Source of the DNA: Comamonas sp. lk
GTDB lineage: Bacteria; Pseudomonadota; Gammaproteobacteria; Burkholderiales; Burkholderiaceae_C
Length of the DNA stretch: 64,000 nt
Direction: 5' to 3'
Assembly: GCA_945869165.1 (NCBI GenBank)
Contig: CAMBNY010000006.1
Span: 1 to 64,000 of the forward strand
This document shows, one piece after another, positions 1 through 9,564 of the stretch; the first letter of the stretch is position 1, and every line of letters begins with the position of its first letter. The translations under genes and the position numbers were made by a program. The notes below the pieces were generated by a model that had not been told where the DNA came from, ran no database searches, and saw nothing but the letters and a program-made list of their open reading frames with translations.

Positions 1-35
1 TTAGCACCACCACGGGCGAGTCGAATAACGACCAT
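1..35 (-). CDS. rpsP: 30S ribosomal protein S16, N-terminal start only (truncated by window edge)
   Basis: Minus-strand ATG at 35 translates MVVIRLARGGA, the S16 N-terminus; AAAGGATG Shine-Dalgarno-like sequence just upstream. Confidence 0.85.
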   Translation of the reverse strand, partial: MVVIRLARGGA

Positions 36-155
36 GATTCATCCTTTGGGGAGATTGAAATGAGTTTCAACCATAAAATTCGGAGTTGAGACACGCAACT
101 GACCACCCGGCCAGTGACACTCAGAATAGCCCTCGATTATATCTTTTCCCAAACC

Positions 156-677
156 ATGCCCCTTATCCGCCCCAGCACGGACGCCGACCTGGCGGCCATC
201 ACCGGTATTTACCGCCACCATGTGCTGTACGGAACAGGCACTTTTGAAATCGATCCGCCCAGCGAAGCAGACATGCAAGCGCGGCGCGCGGACGTGCTAT
301 CCAAGGGGCTGCCCTACTTGGTTTTGGAGGACATGGGGGAAGTCGCCGGGTTCGCCTATTGCAACTGGTTCAAACCCCGCCCCGCCTACCGCTTTTCAGC
401 CGAAGACTCGCTGTACCTGAGCCCGCAGGTGGCTGGCAAGGGCTGGGGACGCATGTTGTTGAGCGAACTGATGTCCGGCGCAGAACGCGCCGGTGTGCGT
501 AAGCTCATTGCCGTCATCGGTGATTCGGGCAACCACGCCTCCATCGGGGTGCACAGCGCTTGCGGCTTTGTACACGCAGGCGTTCTGAGCGCTTGCGGCT
601 GGAAGTTTGAGCGTTGGCTTGATGTGGTGCTCATGCAATGCACGCTGGGCGCGGGTGACCGGCATCCGCCGGGTTAA
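156..677 (+). CDS. GNAT family N-acetyltransferase (phosphinothricin acetyltransferase-like)
   Basis: MPLIRPSTDADLAAITGIYRHHV... GNAT/Pat-like N-terminus and acetyl-CoA binding region; start chosen inside ORF 114..677. Confidence 0.8.
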   Translation: MPLIRPSTDADLAAITGIYRHHVLYGTGTFEIDPPSEADMQARRADVLSKGLPYLVLEDMGEVAGFAYCNWFKPRPAYRFSAEDSLYLSPQVAGKGWGRMLLSELMSGAERAGVRKLIAVIGDSGNHASIGVHSACGFVHAGVLSACGWKFERWLDVVLMQCTLGAGDRHPPG

Positions 678-732
678 CTTGCGCGCCAAGCGTCGGGAAC
701 TGACAAAGACGCGAACAACGACAATGCGCGCT

Positions 733-1155
733 ATGAAAAACAAAACCCTGGCTGTCTGGCTCACCTTGGTACTTGGCTCCTTTGGCTTGCAGCGCGTTTA
801 CCTGGCAGGACGCTATGACCGCTGGGCTTGGCTGAGCCTGTTGCCCTCCCTGGTCGGTTGGTATGGCGTGGTGCGTGCCCGCACCTTGGGCTTGGATGAC
901 ATGTGGAGCTGGATCCTGATTCCCTTTGGCGGCTTCGCGCTGGCCGCGTCTGCGCTGGTGGCCATCCGGTATGGGCTGATGGACACGGCAAGCTGGAATG
1001 CGCGCTTTAACCAGCAGGCTGATCCGGAAGACGCCGCAGGCCAGAGCAACGGCCTCACGGTGCTGGGCTTGGGGGCTTCGCTGATGGCTGGCACCACGGT
1101 GCTGATGGCCACGATTGCCTTTAGCTTTCAGCGCTATTTTGAATTTACAGTCTGA
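733..1155 (+). CDS. Small multi-pass membrane protein, possibly TM2-domain-like
   Basis: MKNKTLAVWLTLVLGSFGLQRVYLAGRYDRWAW... G-x-h-x-x-h-Y-x-G-like pattern and several hydrophobic segments. Confidence 0.55.
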   Translation: MKNKTLAVWLTLVLGSFGLQRVYLAGRYDRWAWLSLLPSLVGWYGVVRARTLGLDDMWSWILIPFGGFALAASALVAIRYGLMDTASWNARFNQQADPEDAAGQSNGLTVLGLGASLMAGTTVLMATIAFSFQRYFEFTV

Positions 1156-1381
1156 CGAGGAAGCTGAGGCGTGCAGGGCTCTTCGAATCGGCTAGTAAAT
1201 GCTGGGTCAGCGCGATACTAAACTGCCCGATATGCCTGTTTCTAAAGCTTTTTTCCTGGCTAAGAGTCCAGACTTATCAGCGTTTGCTACTTGGGTGCTG
1301 CAAGGGCAGACGCTAGCCCAGGCGCCCCAGACGGCGCGCCGCTCAGGCCACCGCTCAAATGGTTTACGCTAAAGTCAGGCG

Positions 1382-3271
1382 ATGTTTAGCGGACTTTTCG
1401 ACTACTTTGAATCACGGGTTTCCGCTACATCGAGCCCTCCCCCGCAGACGCCACCCAAGGGCCTGATCGCCTTTTACTGGCACTTTTTACGCCAGTCGCG
1501 CGCCTTGTTTCTCGCCATGTTGCTTAGCTGCCTTTTGGTGGCGCTCAGTGACACCGTCATGCCGCTCTTGATAGGCAAATTGGTAGGGCTGATGATGGCG
1601 ACGGATCGGGAAGCCGCCTTGCGCGAGGCGGGACCCATGCTGGGCATGATGATGGTTTTCCTGTTGGTATTGCGGCCGGCGGCTTTGCTATTTGACAGCC
1701 TGCTGCGCTTTAACGCCGTGATGGGGGCCTTTACCAGCTTGGTGCGCTGGCAAAACCACTGGCATGTGGTGCGCCAAAGTTGGCCGTTTTTCCAGGACGA
1801 CTTTGCCGGCCGCATTGCCAACCGGGTGATGCAAACCGGCAACTCGCTGCGCGAGAGCGCAGTCTCGGGTGTGCGCGCGGTGTGGTACATCCTGATATAC
1901 GGCCTGACCACCGTGGTGCTGATGTGTCTGTCCGATTGGCGCCTGGCGATTCCAACGATTTGCTGGTTTGCGGCTTACATTGGTTTTTTGTACTACTTTG
2001 TGCCGCGTATGCGGGACTTGTCCAAGCTCAGCTCCGAGCAACGTTCGCGGGTGGTGGCACGGGTGGTGGACACCTATACCAATATCCTCACTGTCAAGCT
2101 GTTTGCTAGGCCCAGTGACGAAGACCGGCATGTGCAGGATGTCATCCAAACGCATATGCACGCGGTGTCTAAACACATGCGCTTGGTGACTTTGTTCATT
2201 TTCACTTTGTGGATGATGAACGCCTTATTGCTCGTCGCCACAGCCGCAGTAGGGCTCTATTTATGGCAAGCGAACGCTCTGGACGTGGCTACCTTTGCGA
2301 CTGCGCTGCCGCTGGCCTGGCAGATCACCACAGCGGCGGGCTGGGTGTCCTGGGAGGTAGCCGGTATTTTTGAAAACCTGGGCGTGGTGCAAGAAGGTAT
2401 GGAGACCATTGCGCAGCCCCTGCGCATCACAGACCGGCCCGATGCGCAAGCCCTCGAAGTTCGAAATGGAGAAATTCGCTTCGAAGACTTGAGCTTTGCT
2501 TATGAAGGCGGCGCGCAGGTCTTAAAGCATATAGACCTGCATATCCGGCCTGGCGAGCGCATAGGTTTGATCGGTCGCTCCGGGGCAGGCAAGTCCACGC
2601 TGGTGCATTTGCTGCTGCGCTTTTTCGATCCGCAGCAAGGTCGCATCCTGATAGACGGACAAGACATTGCCCTCGCTATGCAAGACAGCGTGCGCGAAAA
2701 CATCGGCATGGTGACACAAGATACCTCGTTGCTGCACCGATCGATTGCAGCCAATATCCGCTACGGCAAACCGCAAGCGACCGATAGCCAGGTAGAGGAG
2801 GCGGCGCGCAAAGCGCAGGCCTGGGACTTTATTCAGGGCCTGCAAGACATGAAGGGACGCAAGGGGCTGGATGCGCGCGTTGGCGAGCGCGGCGTCAAAC
2901 TATCGGGCGGCCAGCGCCAGCGCATCGCGATTGCACGGGTGATTTTGAAAGACGCGCCGATTTTGATTCTGGACGAGGCCACCTCCGCTTTGGACAGCGA
3001 AGTGGAGATGGCGATCCAGGAGCAATTGCTGGGCATGATGGACGGCAAAACCGTGATTGCGATTGCCCACCGCTTATCGACGATTGCGCGCCTGGACCGC
3101 CTGGTGGTGCTGGACGAAGGTCGCATCGTAGAAAGCGGAACCCATGCGGAACTGCTGGCGCACGGTGGCCACTACGCTGCGCTGTGGGAACGCCAATCTG
3201 GCGGATTTTTGCCTGACGACTTGCCCGAGGCGAAACCAGCGCAAGCGCCGCCAGAGCCTGCGCACGCCTAA
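1382..3271 (+). CDS. ABC transporter, fused permease/ATPase (MsbA-like exporter)
   Basis: N-terminal TM domain; Walker A GRSGAGKST, signature LSGGQRQR, Walker B ILILDEATSALD. Confidence 0.9.
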   Translation: MFSGLFDYFESRVSATSSPPPQTPPKGLIAFYWHFLRQSRALFLAMLLSCLLVALSDTVMPLLIGKLVGLMMATDREAALREAGPMLGMMMVFLLVLRPAALLFDSLLRFNAVMGAFTSLVRWQNHWHVVRQSWPFFQDDFAGRIANRVMQTGNSLRESAVSGVRAVWYILIYGLTTVVLMCLSDWRLAIPTICWFAAYIGFLYYFVPRMRDLSKLSSEQRSRVVARVVDTYTNILTVKLFARPSDEDRHVQDVIQTHMHAVSKHMRLVTLFIFTLWMMNALLLVATAAVGLYLWQANALDVATFATALPLAWQITTAAGWVSWEVAGIFENLGVVQEGMETIAQPLRITDRPDAQALEVRNGEIRFEDLSFAYEGGAQVLKHIDLHIRPGERIGLIGRSGAGKSTLVHLLLRFFDPQQGRILIDGQDIALAMQDSVRENIGMVTQDTSLLHRSIAANIRYGKPQATDSQVEEAARKAQAWDFIQGLQDMKGRKGLDARVGERGVKLSGGQRQRIAIARVILKDAPILILDEATSALDSEVEMAIQEQLLGMMDGKTVIAIAHRLSTIARLDRLVVLDEGRIVESGTHAELLAHGGHYAALWERQSGGFLPDDLPEAKPAQAPPEPAHA

Positions 3272-3289
3272 GCAAGGTCTGCACAAGCG

Positions 3290-3379
3290 CGTCATCGCGA
3301 GGAGCGCAGCGACGCGGCGATCCATAAATGCTTGGTTGGCAAGCCAAAATGGATTGCTTCGCTGCCCTCGCAATGACGG
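3290..3379. repeat. MITE-like imperfect palindromic intergenic repeat
   Basis: CGTCATCGCGAGGAGCGCAGCGACGCGGCGATCCAT faces the near reverse complement of ATGGATTGCTTCGCTGCCCTCGCAATGACGG. Confidence 0.65.
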
Positions 3380-3477
3380 ATTTGCACTTATGCAGAGCTT
3401 CCCTCAGGGCGAAGACGGCATGCAGGCGGCGATTTGCGAGAATGCGCACCGACCTTCACAACTATGGCGCCCGCTGC

Positions 3478-3747
3478 ATGACCCCCTCTCCTATTCCCCT
3501 GCCCGACCGCTTGTCAATTGACCCGCAAAGCAAACACTATGTCGCTGCGGTGTTTGAACACGATATCGGCATCCGCTTTAACGGCAAAGAACGCCACGAT
3601 GTGGAGGAATACTGCATCAGCGAACGCTGGATCAAAGTGGCGGCGGGCAAGGCGCGTGACCGCAAAGGCAAGCCTTTGATGATTACGCTCAAGGGCGCAG
3701 TCGAGGTGTATTACCGCGACGCTGCGCCGGAAGCGACTCAGGGCTGA
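3478..3747 (+). CDS. DUF3297 family small protein
   Basis: MTPSPIPLPDRLSIDPQSKHYVAAVFEHDIGIRFNGKERHDVEEYCISERWIKV; recognised from family memory. Confidence 0.75.
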   Translation: MTPSPIPLPDRLSIDPQSKHYVAAVFEHDIGIRFNGKERHDVEEYCISERWIKVAAGKARDRKGKPLMITLKGAVEVYYRDAAPEATQG

Positions 3748-3807
3748 AAGTCAATGAGCGCTAAGCCCCGCCTGTGCCGCTAAATGCAAGTGGACGGTTA
3801 GCGTGGC

Positions 3808-4857
3808 CTAAGGTTTGAGCGCCGGGCTGAAAGCCATCAAGCTCAAAATTTCAAACAGCATTTGCGCGCCCGCTTGGGCGGTATTGGTACTCGGGTCGTA
3901 TTGCGGCGCCACTTCCACTACGTCGCCGCCGCAAATATGCAGGCCCTTGAGGCCATGGAAAATCGCCAAGGCCTCGCGCGTGCTGAGGCCGCCGATTTCG
4001 GGCGTTCCGGTGCCCGGCGCATAGACCGGGTCCAGGCCATCGACATCAAAGCTCAGGTAAGTCGGGCCATCGCCCACGACCTGGCGGGCTAATCGAACAA
4101 TTTCAGGGATGCCCATAGCCGCCACTTCCTCTGCATGAATAACCGTCATGCCCGCGTCTTTAGAAAACTCCCAGAGGTATTCCGAGGAACCGCGGATCCC
4201 GATCTGAATACAGCGCGTAGGGTCTAAAACGCCATCGAGCACCGCCAGACGGAAGGGGCCACCGTGATGGAAACGCGTCTGGTCAAACTCGCCACCGGTG
4301 TCGCAATGCGCGTCGATATGCACCATGCCCAGCGGCTGCTTGGCACCCAGCGCTTTCATGATCGGGTAAGTAATCGAATGGTCGCCACCCACCGTCAAAG
4401 GCAGCACGCCTTGCGCTGCGATATGCCGGTACCACAGCTCCAGATCTTCTATGCACAAAGGCAAACTGTAGCGGCTGCGAAAAGGCACATCACCCACATC
4501 GCCCACGCGCAGCGCGTGCACCGGAGCCACGTCCAGCACATGGTTGTAGGGCCCGATGCGCTCTATCGCACGCAGGGCGCGCGGCCCAAAGCGCGCGCCG
4601 GGCCGGTTGCTGGCGCCCAGGTCCATGGGCGCGCCCATGAGCGCCACTTGCAAATTTCCAAAATCAGGCGCTTTGGGGTCCACCGCGAAGGCCAGCGCGG
4701 ACAACAAAGTGGGAATGCCGCTATAGGGCGCGGCGCGTGTGCCGCCTTCCGAAAAAATCGTCTGCGCCACTTTCTGAAAACGCGGGTCGTGCATATCGGC
4801 TGCGCTGCCGCTGTATTTGCTGCGTAGGTGTTCCAGTTGTTCAGGGCTTAGCGGCAT
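3808..4857 (-). CDS. speB: Agmatinase / arginase-family ureohydrolase
   Basis: GGDHSITYP, HIDAHCDTG and SFDVDGLDPVYAPGTGTPE ureohydrolase metal-binding motifs. Confidence 0.87.
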   Translation of the reverse strand: MPLSPEQLEHLRSKYSGSAADMHDPRFQKVAQTIFSEGGTRAAPYSGIPTLLSALAFAVDPKAPDFGNLQVALMGAPMDLGASNRPGARFGPRALRAIERIGPYNHVLDVAPVHALRVGDVGDVPFRSRYSLPLCIEDLELWYRHIAAQGVLPLTVGGDHSITYPIMKALGAKQPLGMVHIDAHCDTGGEFDQTRFHHGGPFRLAVLDGVLDPTRCIQIGIRGSSEYLWEFSKDAGMTVIHAEEVAAMGIPEIVRLARQVVGDGPTYLSFDVDGLDPVYAPGTGTPEIGGLSTREALAIFHGLKGLHICGGDVVEVAPQYDPSTNTAQAGAQMLFEILSLMAFSPALKP

Positions 4858-4945
4858 AGGTCATCCTCGAAATCATTTTGCAAGTGGGTGTGTGCCATCC
4901 TACCCAAACCCCACGCCAGGGATGGCGCAAACCAGGAGCTGCGTG

Positions 4946-5743
4946 TCAATCCACCTGCAATTGCAAAGAAGGGATAGGCGCGTCGAACTCGGCGCGCCAG
5001 GTCTGACCGGCTTGCACCGGCAGCGCATCGGTCCAAGTACCGGTGGTAACCACATCGCCGGGGCGCAATGACGGGGCACCGGGGCAGGCGTGCAATGCGG
5101 CCACAAAGTGGTGCAAGGCCTGCAAGGGGCTGTCCAGCACCAAACTGCCTTGGCCTTGCAATTGCACCTTGCCATCGCAAACCAGGCGTACGCTGCTGGC
5201 AGCCAGACGCTGGATTAGTTCTGCCGCATTGGCGGCAAAGCTGCGCACGGCAAGCCGCTGGCCCACAACCAGGCGCCCATGCAAACCACCGTCGGCCACG
5301 GCATCGGGGGCCTTGAATTTCCAGTTCGGCAAATGGGCCTGCACCAATTCAAAACCGGGCGCCAGCCATTCGATAGCATCGAACAAGTCTTCCAAAGTGG
5401 CTTCAGGCGCTGGCGTGTGCCGCATCCCGAATACGATTTCCGGCTCAATGCGCGGCTGGCACAGGCCGCTCGCCGACAAGCGGCCCTCGCCTTCGCAACA
5501 CTGCAAGGTGCTGTCGTACACCGTGCCCCAGATGGGCGCATAGACGTCGTAAATGGGCCAGATGCTGCGGTTGGTAAAGCCGAGTTTGAAACCGCACGCT
5601 TTTTCTCCGCGAGCCAGGCGCAAGCTTCGTAAGGCCAGCGCGTCTTGGTAGGCGGCGGCTAGGGTGTAGGCCGGGTCCGTCGAAGGGGCGGCGGGCCACA
5701 AGGCGGCGCTGTCGTAGTGCTGCAAAAGCGATTCAGGGGCCAT
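4946..5743 (-). CDS. 2-keto-4-pentenoate hydratase / fumarylacetoacetate hydrolase-family protein
   Basis: GFKLGFTNRSIWPIYDVYAPIWGTVYDST..., EPEIVFGM, GDVVTTGTWTDALPV typical of MhpD-like hydratases. Confidence 0.8.
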   Translation of the reverse strand: MAPESLLQHYDSAALWPAAPSTDPAYTLAAAYQDALALRSLRLARGEKACGFKLGFTNRSIWPIYDVYAPIWGTVYDSTLQCCEGEGRLSASGLCQPRIEPEIVFGMRHTPAPEATLEDLFDAIEWLAPGFELVQAHLPNWKFKAPDAVADGGLHGRLVVGQRLAVRSFAANAAELIQRLAASSVRLVCDGKVQLQGQGSLVLDSPLQALHHFVAALHACPGAPSLRPGDVVTTGTWTDALPVQAGQTWRAEFDAPIPSLQLQVD

Positions 5744-5956
5744 GGCGGGTACGGGATGAAGTGGATTGAAAGCGCAGTCTAAGCGCCACGCCTGATCAAG
5801 GGAGCAAGTAGTTGCACAAGCTGCAGCGTATGGAGGTCACGCAGTGAGGGCCGTCGGCAAAGGCGACATCGGATAATTACCGTATACCGATTGATTCGGG
5901 GAAAGTCCACAACACGCCAGTTGCTTCAGAATAAATATTGTCTTTCTCTGCGCGTA

Positions 5957-6057
5957 GCAGCGTAAGGTCGCTGGAAGCAAGCCCGCTTCCAGCGTAAATC
6001 AGATACGCACAGATCGCCACGTCGCTGCGCCTCTTGCGATAGCGCAAGTTTGCAAAC
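5957..6057. other. Structured intergenic region with nested inverted repeats
   Basis: GCAGCG/CGCTGC outer arms, perfect CGCTGGAAGC-AAGCCC-GCTTCCAGCG, CTTGCG-ATAG-CGCAAG, and GTTTGCAAAC palindrome. Confidence 0.5.
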
Positions 6058-6074
6058 CTTCCTAAGCCTAAAAA

Positions 6075-6863
6075 ATGCCTTTTGCCACCTGCCAAGACGG
6101 TACCCGCCTCTATTACCAATGCCAAGGCCAGGGGCCTGCGCTGCTGCTATTGGCCGGGCAGTCTTGCGACCACCGCGAATGGGACCATGTAGCCGCCGAT
6201 TTTGCAGCGCATTTCCAGGTCATCGTTTGGGACTACCGGGGCACCGGCCAGAGCGACAAGCCGAAAAAGCCGGCCTACAGCACACGCGGTTTTGCACAGG
6301 ATGCGGTGGCGGTGCTGGACGCTTGCGGCCTGGCGCGGGCGCATGCCTACGGCATCTCCATGGGCGGGCGCGTGGCGCAATGGCTGGCCATCGACTTTCC
6401 TGAGCGCGTAGGAGCCTTGGTACTGGGGGCGACAACGCCGGGCAAACAGGGTGTGGCGCGCCCGGCCAGCGTAGACAAGGCCTTGCGCAGCAATGACCGC
6501 CAAGCTTTGCTGGAGACTTCGTTCACACCCGCCTGGGTGGCACAAAACCGCGCGCTGGTGGAGGAAATCGCCGCGCTCTGGAATGCGCCACTACCGCCAC
6601 ATGCGCGACGCCTGCATTACCAAGCCAGCCAGGCGCACGATGCCTGGGACGCGCTGGAGTACGTCAGCGCGCCCACACTGGTCATCCACGGCAGCGACGA
6701 CGAGGTGAACCCTGCTGCCAATGCCCACTTGCTGGTGCAGCGCATTGCGGGCGCGCAGTTGCACCTGATCCCCGGCGGGCGCCATGGCTATTTCGAAGAA
6801 ATGCGCGAATCCTCTTTTGCGACAGTGAGCGATTTTTTGTTGGCGCATCCCATCACGGCATAG
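6075..6863 (+). CDS. Alpha/beta-fold hydrolase
   Basis: WDYRGTGQSDKP, nucleophile elbow GISMGGRVAQ, HGSDDEVNP and GGRHGYFEE. Confidence 0.85.
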   Translation: MPFATCQDGTRLYYQCQGQGPALLLLAGQSCDHREWDHVAADFAAHFQVIVWDYRGTGQSDKPKKPAYSTRGFAQDAVAVLDACGLARAHAYGISMGGRVAQWLAIDFPERVGALVLGATTPGKQGVARPASVDKALRSNDRQALLETSFTPAWVAQNRALVEEIAALWNAPLPPHARRLHYQASQAHDAWDALEYVSAPTLVIHGSDDEVNPAANAHLLVQRIAGAQLHLIPGGRHGYFEEMRESSFATVSDFLLAHPITA

Positions 6864-6891
6864 GCACGGCACCCACCGCGCGCTAGACGTA

Positions 6892-6941
6892 AAAAAGCCC
6901 GCCCGGTGTCCACATTGCTGCGGGCCAAACCGGTAGGGCTT
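6892..6941 (-). terminator. Putative intrinsic terminator downstream of acnB
   Basis: Minus strand AGCCC-TA-CCGGT ... ACCGG-GC-GGGCT followed by TTTTTT. Confidence 0.6.
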
Positions 6942-6952
6942 GGTGCTGGGGA

Positions 6953-9544
6953 TTAAGCCGTTACACCCTTGGCCACTTCCGCGTATTCCTCCAACTTGTC
7001 GAAGTTGAGGTACTGGTAGATCTGGCTGCTGTCTTTGTTGATCACACCCATGTTCTCGGCGTATTCGGCGACGGTGGGGATACGGCCCAGCTTGGACGCA
7101 ATCGCCGCCAACTCGGCCGAGGCTAAATACACATTGGTGTTTTTGCCCAGACGGTTAGGGAAGTTGCGGGTGGAGGTGGAGACCACGGTCGCGCCTTCAC
7201 GTACCTGCGCCTGGTTGCCCATGCACAGCGAGCAGCCGGGCATTTCGGTGCGCGCACCGGCAGCGCCAAACACGCCGTAGTGGCCTTCGCGGGTGAGTTC
7301 GGCAGCGTCCATCTTGGTCGGCGGGGCAATCCACAGCTTGACCGGGATATCGCGCTTGCCTTCGAGCAATTTAGAAGCAGCGCGGAAATGCCCGATATTG
7401 GTCATGCAGGAACCGATAAACACTTCGTCAATGTGGGTACCTGCCACATCGGACAGCAGCTTGGCGTCGTCCGGGTCATTGGGGCAGCAGAGCACTGGCT
7501 CTTTGAGTGCGTTGAGGTCAATCTCAATCACGGCGGCGTACTCGGCATTTTTATCGGCTTCGAGCAACTCGGGTTTGTCCAGCCAGGCTTGCACTTTCTG
7601 GATGCGACGCTCCAGGGTGCGCTTGTCGGCGTAGCCATCGGCAATCATGTTCTTCATTAGCACGATATTGCTGGTCAAGTATTCCTTGATCGGCGCGGGA
7701 TTGAGCTTGACGGTACAACCAGCGGCTGAACGCTCGGCCGACGCATCGGACAACTCAAAAGCCTGCTCTACTTTCAGATCGGGCAAACCTTCGATCTCCA
7801 AGATACGGCCTGAGAAGGCATTGACTTTGCCGGCCTTGGCAACGGTCAGCAAGCCCGCTTTGATGGCATACAAGGGAATGGCGTGCACCAAATCACGCAG
7901 GGTGATGCCAGGCTGCATTTTTCCTTTGAAGCGCACCAACACCGACTCGGGCATGTCCAGGGGCATGACGCCGGTGGCAGCGCCGAAGGCCACTAGGCCG
8001 GAGCCTGCGGGGAAAGAAATGCCTATAGGGAAACGGGTATGGCTGTCGCCACCCGTGCCCACGGTGTCGGGCAACAACAAACGGTTGAGCCAGGAGTGAA
8101 TCACACCGTCGCCCGGACGCAGCGAAACACCGCCACGGTTGCTGATGAACGCGGGCAGCTCGCGGTGGGTTTTGACGTCCACCGGCTTGGGATACGCGGC
8201 GGTGTGGCAGAAGGACTGCATCACCAGGTCGGCGCTAAAGCCCAGGCAGGCGAGGTCTTTGAGTTCGTCGCGCGTCATCGGGCCGGTGGTGTCTTGCGAG
8301 CCCACAGTAGTCATGCGCGGCTCGCAGTAGGTGCCGGGACGCACGCCCTGCCCTTCGGGCAAGCCCACCGCGCGGCCCACCATTTTTTGGGCTAGCGTGA
8401 ATCCAGCCTGGGTCGCAACAGGCGGCTTAGGCAGGCGGAACTGGGTGGAGGCTGGCAAGCCCAAAAACTCACGCGCTTTGGCGGTGAGCGAGCGACCAAT
8501 GATCAAGTTAATCCGTCCACCGGCGCGCACTTCGTCCAGCAGCACTTCGCTCTTAAGGTGGAACTCGGTGACCACTTCGCCGTTGCGCAGCAGTTTGCCG
8601 TCGTAAGGTAAAACGTCGATGACATCGCCCATCTCCAGCTTGCTGACATCTACCTCAATAGGCAAAGCGCCCGAGTCTTCTTGGGTATTGAAAAAGATAG
8701 GGGCAATCTTCCCGCCCAAGGTAACGCCGCCGAAGCGCTTGTTGGGTACAAAAGGAATGTCCTGGCCAGTAGCCCAGATCACGCTGTTGGTGGCGGACTT
8801 GCGGCTCGACCCGGTGCCCACCACATCGCCTACGTAGGCGACCAAATGGCCTTTGGCCTTAAGTTCATCGATGAACTTCATCGGACCACGCTTGCTTTCT
8901 TCCTCGGGCTTAAAGGCCGCGCCCTCGCGCGAATTTTTCAGCATGGATAGGTAGTGCAGCGGAATGTCCGGGCGGCTCCAGGCGTCGGGCGCGGGGGACA
9001 AATCGTCGGTATTGGTCTCGCCAGGCACTTTGAACACCGTGACGGTAATTTTGTGCGGCACTTCCGGGCGCTCAGTAAACCACTGGGCATCGGCCCAGCT
9101 TTGCATCACGTCTTTGGCCTGCACATTGCCCGCACTGGCTTTGAGGGAGACATCATGGAAAAAGTCAAACATCAGTAAGGTCTTTTTCAAGGCCTTGGCA
9201 GCGACCGCTGCTACCTCGGCATCGTCAAGCAAATCGATCAGCGGTTTGACGTTGTAGCCCCCGACCATGGTGCCCAGCAATTCGGTGGCTTTAGTTTTGG
9301 AGATCAAGCCCACGCTGATATCGCCATGGGCGACAGCGGCGAGAAACGAGGCTTTGACTTTGGCTGCATCGTCCACGCCCGGTGGCACGCGATGCGTAAG
9401 CATGTCCATCAGATACTGCGCATCGGCGGCCTTAGGGCCTTTGATCAGCTCGATCAATTCGGCGGTTTGCTTAGCGTCCAGGGGCAAGGGGGGAATGCCC
9501 AGCGCGGCGCGTTCGGCGACATGGCTGCGGTATGCGTCTAACAT
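6953..9544 (-). CDS. acnB: Bifunctional aconitate hydratase 2 / 2-methylisocitrate dehydratase
   Basis: [22 protein letters not shown]... AcnB N-terminus; [27 protein letters not shown]; start within longer ORF. Confidence 0.95.
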   Translation of the reverse strand: MLDAYRSHVAERAALGIPPLPLDAKQTAELIELIKGPKAADAQYLMDMLTHRVPPGVDDAAKVKASFLAAVAHGDISVGLISKTKATELLGTMVGGYNVKPLIDLLDDAEVAAVAAKALKKTLLMFDFFHDVSLKASAGNVQAKDVMQSWADAQWFTERPEVPHKITVTVFKVPGETNTDDLSPAPDAWSRPDIPLHYLSMLKNSREGAAFKPEEESKRGPMKFIDELKAKGHLVAYVGDVVGTGSSRKSATNSVIWATGQDIPFVPNKRFGGVTLGGKIAPIFFNTQEDSGALPIEVDVSKLEMGDVIDVLPYDGKLLRNGEVVTEFHLKSEVLLDEVRAGGRINLIIGRSLTAKAREFLGLPASTQFRLPKPPVATQAGFTLAQKMVGRAVGLPEGQGVRPGTYCEPRMTTVGSQDTTGPMTRDELKDLACLGFSADLVMQSFCHTAAYPKPVDVKTHRELPAFISNRGGVSLRPGDGVIHSWLNRLLLPDTVGTGGDSHTRFPIGISFPAGSGLVAFGAATGVMPLDMPESVLVRFKGKMQPGITLRDLVHAIPLYAIKAGLLTVAKAGKVNAFSGRILEIEGLPDLKVEQAFELSDASAERSAAGCTVKLNPAPIKEYLTSNIVLMKNMIADGYADKRTLERRIQKVQAWLDKPELLEADKNAEYAAVIEIDLNALKEPVLCCPNDPDDAKLLSDVAGTHIDEVFIGSCMTNIGHFRAASKLLEGKRDIPVKLWIAPPTKMDAAELTREGHYGVFGAAGARTEMPGCSLCMGNQAQVREGATVVSTSTRNFPNRLGKNTNVYLASAELAAIASKLGRIPTVAEYAENMGVINKDSSQIYQYLNFDKLEEYAEVAKGVTA

Positions 9545-9564
9545 GTGAATTACTCCTTCTTGAT

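Noticed and set aside
2895-3449. 184-aa minus-strand ORF running through the exporter 3' end and the palindromic repeat
   Set aside because: Includes translated repeat sequence (VIARAAKQSILACQPSIYGSPRRCAPRDD), a common annotation artefact of this kind of repeat.
4264-4827. 187-aa plus-strand ORF opposite agmatinase
   Set aside because: Antisense shadow ORF; the ureohydrolase motifs on the minus strand are clear.
5896-5912. CGGGGAAAGTCCACAAC, reminiscent of the RNase P RNA GAGGAAAGTCC motif
   Set aside because: Only a short match; none of the other conserved RNase P RNA elements could be seen in the surrounding few hundred bases.
5877-6125. 82-aa minus-strand ORF in the 5.9-6.1 kb gap
   Set aside because: No recognisable domain; it overlaps the structured inverted-repeat region and the start of the hydrolase gene.
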